From NCBI GenBank assembly GCA_937896015.1, contig CALBLR010000364.1, positions 1 through 9,329 on the forward strand: 9,329 nucleotides of DNA, written 5' to 3'. A program made the position numbers and the translations under genes. Positions within the stretch are counted from its first letter, which is position 1. The number at the start of each line of letters is the position of its first letter. Shown in pieces: positions 5,513-9,329 of this stretch. The notes under the pieces are model-generated. The model searched no databases. It saw only the letters and a program-made list of their open reading frames with translations, and was not told the DNA's origin. The DNA is from an uncultured Prevotellaceae bacterium. Its GTDB lineage: Bacteria; Bacteroidota; Bacteroidia; Bacteroidales; Muribaculaceae.

Positions 5513-6658
5513 CTAAAAGCGGATTCCGGCGGTGAGGGTGAGGTCTTCAACCGAATTGAAGAAGCTGTAGCGGTGGCTTATGTACCAGTGGCCGTCCATA
5601 ACGAAGTGGGCGCCGTAGAAAAAGTTTTTGCGGTTGCGCACAAGAGCCAGTTTCAGCCTTATGCTGGCCGAGAGCATGTCTTTCTTGCCCTCAATTGAGT
5701 TGGGGAATGAGTGGCGGTAGCCAATAGACGGCATGGCCGTGACATTAAACAGCCAATTGGGGCGGAACACCCAGTTGTAGCCGTAGCCGGCCAGCAGCGA
5801 ATAGTCGCGGTAGCGGAAGCGGTAGTTGCGGGTGGTGTCGGGCAGAAACGTCTGCATGGCGGAGTCGAGCCGCGCGAAGTCCATGCCCACATCCTGGTGC
5901 GAGAAATGAAAGCCGAATATCAGCGACCCAGCACTCTTCTTCTGATATTTCGAGAAGCAGTAGGCCGCTGCCTGCGCATAGCGCTTGTTGTTGATAAAAT
6001 AGTAGCCATATAATCCGTATGACTCACGGCTGAGGCCGGTGAAGCGCTTGTCAATCCAGTGGCCATCATCATAGTCGCCAAATCGGTGGATGTTGGCGTT
6101 GCCGGTGTTTTTATGGAAGTAAGCGTCAAACGCCATGCGGGCGCAGGTGAACGAGAACTCCAGCTTGTGGTGCTTGGTGGCCTTGCCTGTGACGAGGTTG
6201 TCGATATCGATCATATAGCTGGCGCTGACTGCCATGAACGCGAGCTGGGCTCCGACGTTGGTCGAGATGTTGGAGTTCATGGCCACAGGCATTTTGTCTT
6301 TGCCAAAGTGGCCCACATAGGTGTCGATCCAGTCGTTGTTTTTAAGCATGAACTTCCAGTTCTTGCCGCTGCCCACCACATAGGCGGTGTCGTAGGAGTT
6401 GAATGTGCGGTCGCCCCACTTGTACACCTTCACGCAGAACCCGAGGAACTTTGGATAGTGCACTGTGGTGTCGTTGAGGTTGAGCTTGCCGTGCATCATG
6501 GCCCGCTTCCAGTATTTTGCGTCGCGCACAGTGTCGAACGGCTCGTTGAGCTTGCGGTCGATGCTGCTCTTGATGCTCTTGAACGGGTTCTTGGCCGCGC
6601 CGCCAAATGCGGTGAGCAATGCGCCAAGCATGATTAATATTAACGCCTTTCTTCTCAT
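5513..6658 (-). CDS. DUF4421 domain protein, probable outer-membrane beta-barrel
   Basis: A 381-residue protein that I recognise as the DUF4421 family of Bacteroidota. The N-terminus has a clear signal peptide: RRK, then a hydrophobic run to about residue 19, with likely cleavage near GGAA (19-22). The mature part is rich in aromatic residues and alternating short strands, for example NWKFMLKNNDWIDTYVG (100-116) and GLYGYYFINNKRYAQAAAY (215-233). It ends AGIRF with a terminal phenylalanine, as many outer-membrane barrels do. No enzyme motif is visible. Its ATG overlaps the tamB stop codon by four bases (ATGA), so translation is probably coupled to tamB, suggesting a linked role in envelope assembly. 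That role and the barrel fold are inference; the family call is from recognition. Confidence 0.8.
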   Translation of the reverse strand: MRRKALILIMLGALLTAFGGAAKNPFKSIKSSIDRKLNEPFDTVRDAKYWKRAMMHGKLNLNDTTVHYPKFLGFCVKVYKWGDRTFNSYDTAYVVGSGKNWKFMLKNNDWIDTYVGHFGKDKMPVAMNSNISTNVGAQLAFMAVSASYMIDIDNLVTGKATKHHKLEFSFTCARMAFDAYFHKNTGNANIHRFGDYDDGHWIDKRFTGLSRESYGLYGYYFINNKRYAQAAAYCFSKYQKKSAGSLIFGFHFSHQDVGMDFARLDSAMQTFLPDTTRNYRFRYRDYSLLAGYGYNWVFRPNWLFNVTAMPSIGYRHSFPNSIEGKKDMLSASIRLKLALVRNRKNFFYGAHFVMDGHWYISHRYSFFNSVEDLTLTAGIRF

Positions 6659-9329
6659 TGATTTGTGTGAACTGTGTCGCTTTTGTGCGGTCGTGCCACG
6701 GTGGCTCGGCGCACCGAATCGGCCTTGGCCGCGCGCCTGGGGCGGAAATTTATCAAGCGGTCGAAGTCGTGCTTGAACACTATGCCCACGCCCTGGGTGG
6801 TCATGGCATTGCGCACGTAGTAGTTCTGATCGTTGAAGTGGTTGTAGGCCTTGAGCCTTATGGTGCCGCGCTTATTGATGAGATACTCGATGTCGAAGTC
6901 GCCTATAAAGTTGGAATTGCGGGTGTTGAATGTGTTGTCGCGGTAGCCGAAGTTGCCGTTAAACAGCAGGCGGTTGTTCAGCAGCTGGCTCGACAGCGCC
7001 AGGTCGACCTCCATGTCGGAGAAGTCGCCTTTGTTCGACCTGAAGTTGGGCGCAACGGTCCACTTGTCGCTTATCTGGCCCAAGATGTTGCTGAGCTGCG
7101 ACGATATGGTGGACGAGGCCACGGAGGTGAACTCGTTGTTCGACTTGTTGTTGGCCATATAGTCGGGCGTGTAGAAGCGGTTGAGGGCAAGCAGATAGAT
7201 GATTTGGCGGTTCATCATGTCGTCGGTGCTTATCACGCTCTTGATTTTGCGCACGGCGTCGGACGTGAGCGTGGGAAACTCGAGGTCGAATGCGATGTCG
7301 GGCTGGCTGACCACACCCTTGGCCTTGAGCACGGCGTAGACGGGCACGCTGGTGCGGTTCAGCTCCTTGTCGTCGGCAAACGACTGGTCGATGTCGAGGA
7401 TGTTGGCGTTGAGCGAATATATGGCGTCAATGTCGAGCACTGCCGAATAGGGATCGCCGTTGAAGCTGATGCTGCTGCCGTTGCGAATGGTGAAGTCCTT
7501 GATGATGATGTCTTGCAGCGTGAAGTTGTAGTTGCCGCGGTCGAGGGTGTACTTGCCATACATTTCAAACTTGTCGTCGGCATTGTTGTAGGCCAGGCGC
7601 AGGTTGCCCGAGCCGGTGGCCTTGATTTTGTCGCCGCCCACGGGGTCCATGAGCAGCACCAGTTGCGCGTCGGGGGTGATGTCGCCCTGCAGGTTGATTG
7701 AGTAGATTGTGGGGGCCGACTCCTCCTTGGCTTTGTTGCGCTCCACCAGCAGGCGCACCGACTCGGGTATGGAGTCGGCCGGGGTTGCAGGCTTGGGTTT
7801 CTTGCCGCTCACTGCGTCGCGGTCGCGGAATGTGATGAAGCTGTATTGACTGGCCTCCTCGGCATCCGACAGCTCGAAGGTGAAGCGGCTGCGCGGGGCA
7901 GTCTGCATATTAACATTGATTTTAACCAGGCCAGGCTCGCCGCTGACAAAGGCCGCGCCGTTGCCATACACGGTGCCGTTCCAGTGCAAGTCGGTGCCGG
8001 GGCCCACGTCGTAGCACAAAAAGTCGTGCGCGTCGGTTATCGAGAAATTAAACGTGGGGTTGTGGAACGCCTCGTGGCGCAGCCATCCGCTTAGCTTGGC
8101 GGTGTGCTGGTCGCGGTCTTTGATGGTGATGCCGGAGAACGCAATGTTGCCCGGCTTGATGTGGACCGAGTCGGTGCAGGTGTAGTAGACATTGGTGTAG
8201 CCAATCTTGAACTTCAGGTCTTGCACAAACAGGTCGCCATAGAGGTCGATGGTGTGGAAATTACCATAGAGCACGGCGTGACCCGAGGCGTAGCCCTGCA
8301 CATCGCTGGCAAAGGCGGACATGAACGGCTTCATGAACGAAACGTTGGCCCGCTGGGCGTCGAACGTGAGGTGCAGCGAGTCGTCGGCAACAAATATGGC
8401 GCCGCCTATGCGCGAATGGTCGCCGTTGGCCTGTGCAAGGTCGGCATTCAGGTTAACCGCCTTATTGGCATTGTCCCAGCTGCTGGTGATGTCGGCGTCG
8501 CCCATGAGCGCGCTGTTGTATTTCAACCCGTTGACGTGAAGGTTGGGCGTGGACAGGCGCGGTGCTCCCGACATGAGGTCGCTTGCATAGAACGTGCCTG
8601 TGGCGCGGCCGCCAAACTTCACGTTGTCGATGTTGAGGGTCTCGAATATGTAGTCGAGATTAATGTCGTTGAGGGCCACGGTGAGCACGTCGTCGGGGTT
8701 CTTCGACACCGTGCCGCCCACTTTAATGAACTGCTTGTCGCAGAAGCCGAACAGGTCATGCACACTCACCGCGCCGCCACTCACATCCACGTGGCCCGAA
8801 GCAAGCTGCCACACAGTGTCGTTGACTATGATCTTCGTTGGGTTCACGTCGATGCCGCACGCCAGCTTGTGGTCGTCGCTGCGGCTGAAGCGGGTGGTGA
8901 AGTTCACATCGCCGTGGTAGTCGCGCTTGCGGTTGATGCGCCAGCCCACATTGGTGTCGAGCGATCCGCCGCTGCCGGCCGACTGAATGCTGAGCACGGC
9001 CTTGCCGTCCTTGGTGGGCACATTAGACTGCGCACTCAGCTTCACGCTATTGTCGCTGATTTCGGCGTTCAGGCTGGTGCCGTCGATCAGCTTTTTGCCC
9101 TGCAGCAAATATGGTATGCTGCAGTTCGCCAGCAGTGTGCCGTTGTTGTCGTCGAGCTCACCGCTAATGGTGGCCGGGTACACGAGCTTTACGGGCAACT
9201 TAAGCAGCGACTCGAGCTCGTCGGACGGCTGCACAGTGAAGCTGCACCGCAGCGAGTTGTGCAGTCCGTGTGGCTTGGCATAGAAGCGGCGGCCTGCCTG
9301 CAGGCCAGGCATGGCACGGTCGAGCATGT
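6655..9329 (-). CDS. TamB-like translocation/assembly protein, C-terminal part (5' end outside window)
   Basis: The frame is open to the right edge, so only the C-terminal 890 residues or so are seen; Bacteroidota TamB proteins are commonly about 1,500 residues. The methionine at 9327 is internal, not a start. TamB is an inner-membrane-anchored, periplasm-spanning protein that works in outer-membrane protein insertion or lipid transport. The visible first 500 residues are repetitive amphipathic beta-strand sequence of the AsmA/TamB groove type. A proline-rich stretch at about 505-525 precedes the conserved C-terminal TamB (DUF490) domain, about 540-870. Typical segments are the DRGNYNFTLQDIIIKDFTIR region (about 597), RQIIYLLALNRFY (about 706) and the beta-rich end with FGYRDNTFN and GTIRLKAYNHF. 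The stop overlaps the start of the DUF4421 gene. Confidence 0.92.
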   Translation of the reverse strand, partial: MLDRAMPGLQAGRRFYAKPHGLHNSLRCSFTVQPSDELESLLKLPVKLVYPATISGELDDNNGTLLANCSIPYLLQGKKLIDGTSLNAEISDNSVKLSAQSNVPTKDGKAVLSIQSAGSGGSLDTNVGWRINRKRDYHGDVNFTTRFSRSDDHKLACGIDVNPTKIIVNDTVWQLASGHVDVSGGAVSVHDLFGFCDKQFIKVGGTVSKNPDDVLTVALNDINLDYIFETLNIDNVKFGGRATGTFYASDLMSGAPRLSTPNLHVNGLKYNSALMGDADITSSWDNANKAVNLNADLAQANGDHSRIGGAIFVADDSLHLTFDAQRANVSFMKPFMSAFASDVQGYASGHAVLYGNFHTIDLYGDLFVQDLKFKIGYTNVYYTCTDSVHIKPGNIAFSGITIKDRDQHTAKLSGWLRHEAFHNPTFNFSITDAHDFLCYDVGPGTDLHWNGTVYGNGAAFVSGEPGLVKINVNMQTAPRSRFTFELSDAEEASQYSFITFRDRDAVSGKKPKPATPADSIPESVRLLVERNKAKEESAPTIYSINLQGDITPDAQLVLLMDPVGGDKIKATGSGNLRLAYNNADDKFEMYGKYTLDRGNYNFTLQDIIIKDFTIRNGSSISFNGDPYSAVLDIDAIYSLNANILDIDQSFADDKELNRTSVPVYAVLKAKGVVSQPDIAFDLEFPTLTSDAVRKIKSVISTDDMMNRQIIYLLALNRFYTPDYMANNKSNNEFTSVASSTISSQLSNILGQISDKWTVAPNFRSNKGDFSDMEVDLALSSQLLNNRLLFNGNFGYRDNTFNTRNSNFIGDFDIEYLINKRGTIRLKAYNHFNDQNYYVRNAMTTQGVGIVFKHDFDRLINFRPRRAAKADSVRRATVARPHKSDTVHTNQ

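Noticed and set aside
5440..5550. N-terminal extension of TsaD by 37 codons
   Set aside because: It overlaps the DUF4421 gene and the -7 box, and TsaD proteins begin just before GIESSCDDT.
6658..7701. 347-codon plus-strand open frame
   Set aside because: It lies wholly antisense to the conserved TamB domain. Its translation is a low-complexity V/A/G/H/E mix typical of the reverse of a GC-biased coding frame.

Overview
The window reads as ordinary chromosomal DNA from a member of the Bacteroidales, fairly GC-rich (a Muribaculaceae-like or Prevotella-like genome would fit, but I cannot place the family). The reasons are the Bacteroidota-type -7 promoter boxes (TAnnTTTG), the absence of Shine-Dalgarno sequences before the starts, the Bacteroidota-specific small protein DUF4295 beside bL28 and bL33, the DUF4421 protein, and a TamB of the Bacteroidota kind. 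Every convincing gene is on the minus strand, so transcription runs from high to low coordinates. There are no signs of mobile elements, CRISPR arrays, tRNA or rRNA genes.

Region by region in transcription order: (1) 9329-5513, an envelope pair: the C-terminal 890 residues of a TamB-like protein overlap by four bases (ATGA) with a secreted, probably outer-membrane beta-barrel DUF4421 protein. (2) 5486-1905, a promoter-like -7 box followed by three tightly spaced genes: tsaD (tRNA t6A synthesis), a Ste24-like M48 membrane metallopeptidase, and cinA (NMN deamidase/competence-damage protein family). (3) 1828-890, a clear Bacteroidota promoter, a 5' leader of about 280 nt, then rpmB (bL28), rpmG (bL33) and a 49-residue DUF4295 gene, closed by two consecutive intrinsic terminators (845-761). 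(4) 664-26, a DEDDy 3'-5' exonuclease of the RNase D-like superfamily.

The most interesting element is the non-coding leader before rpmB (about 1795-1549). It starts at the predicted transcription start and can be closed by a 12-bp helix between its two ends. Within that helix it can form, without any crossing pairs, several hairpins and a long imperfect helix. It has no intrinsic terminator before rpmB. The simplest reading is a structured cis-acting ribosomal-protein leader, or an RNA processed from it. I could not match it to a named RNA family, and conservation and folding need to be computed.

The remaining functions are housekeeping: ribosome assembly, tRNA modification, NAD salvage, membrane proteolysis and outer-membrane biogenesis.
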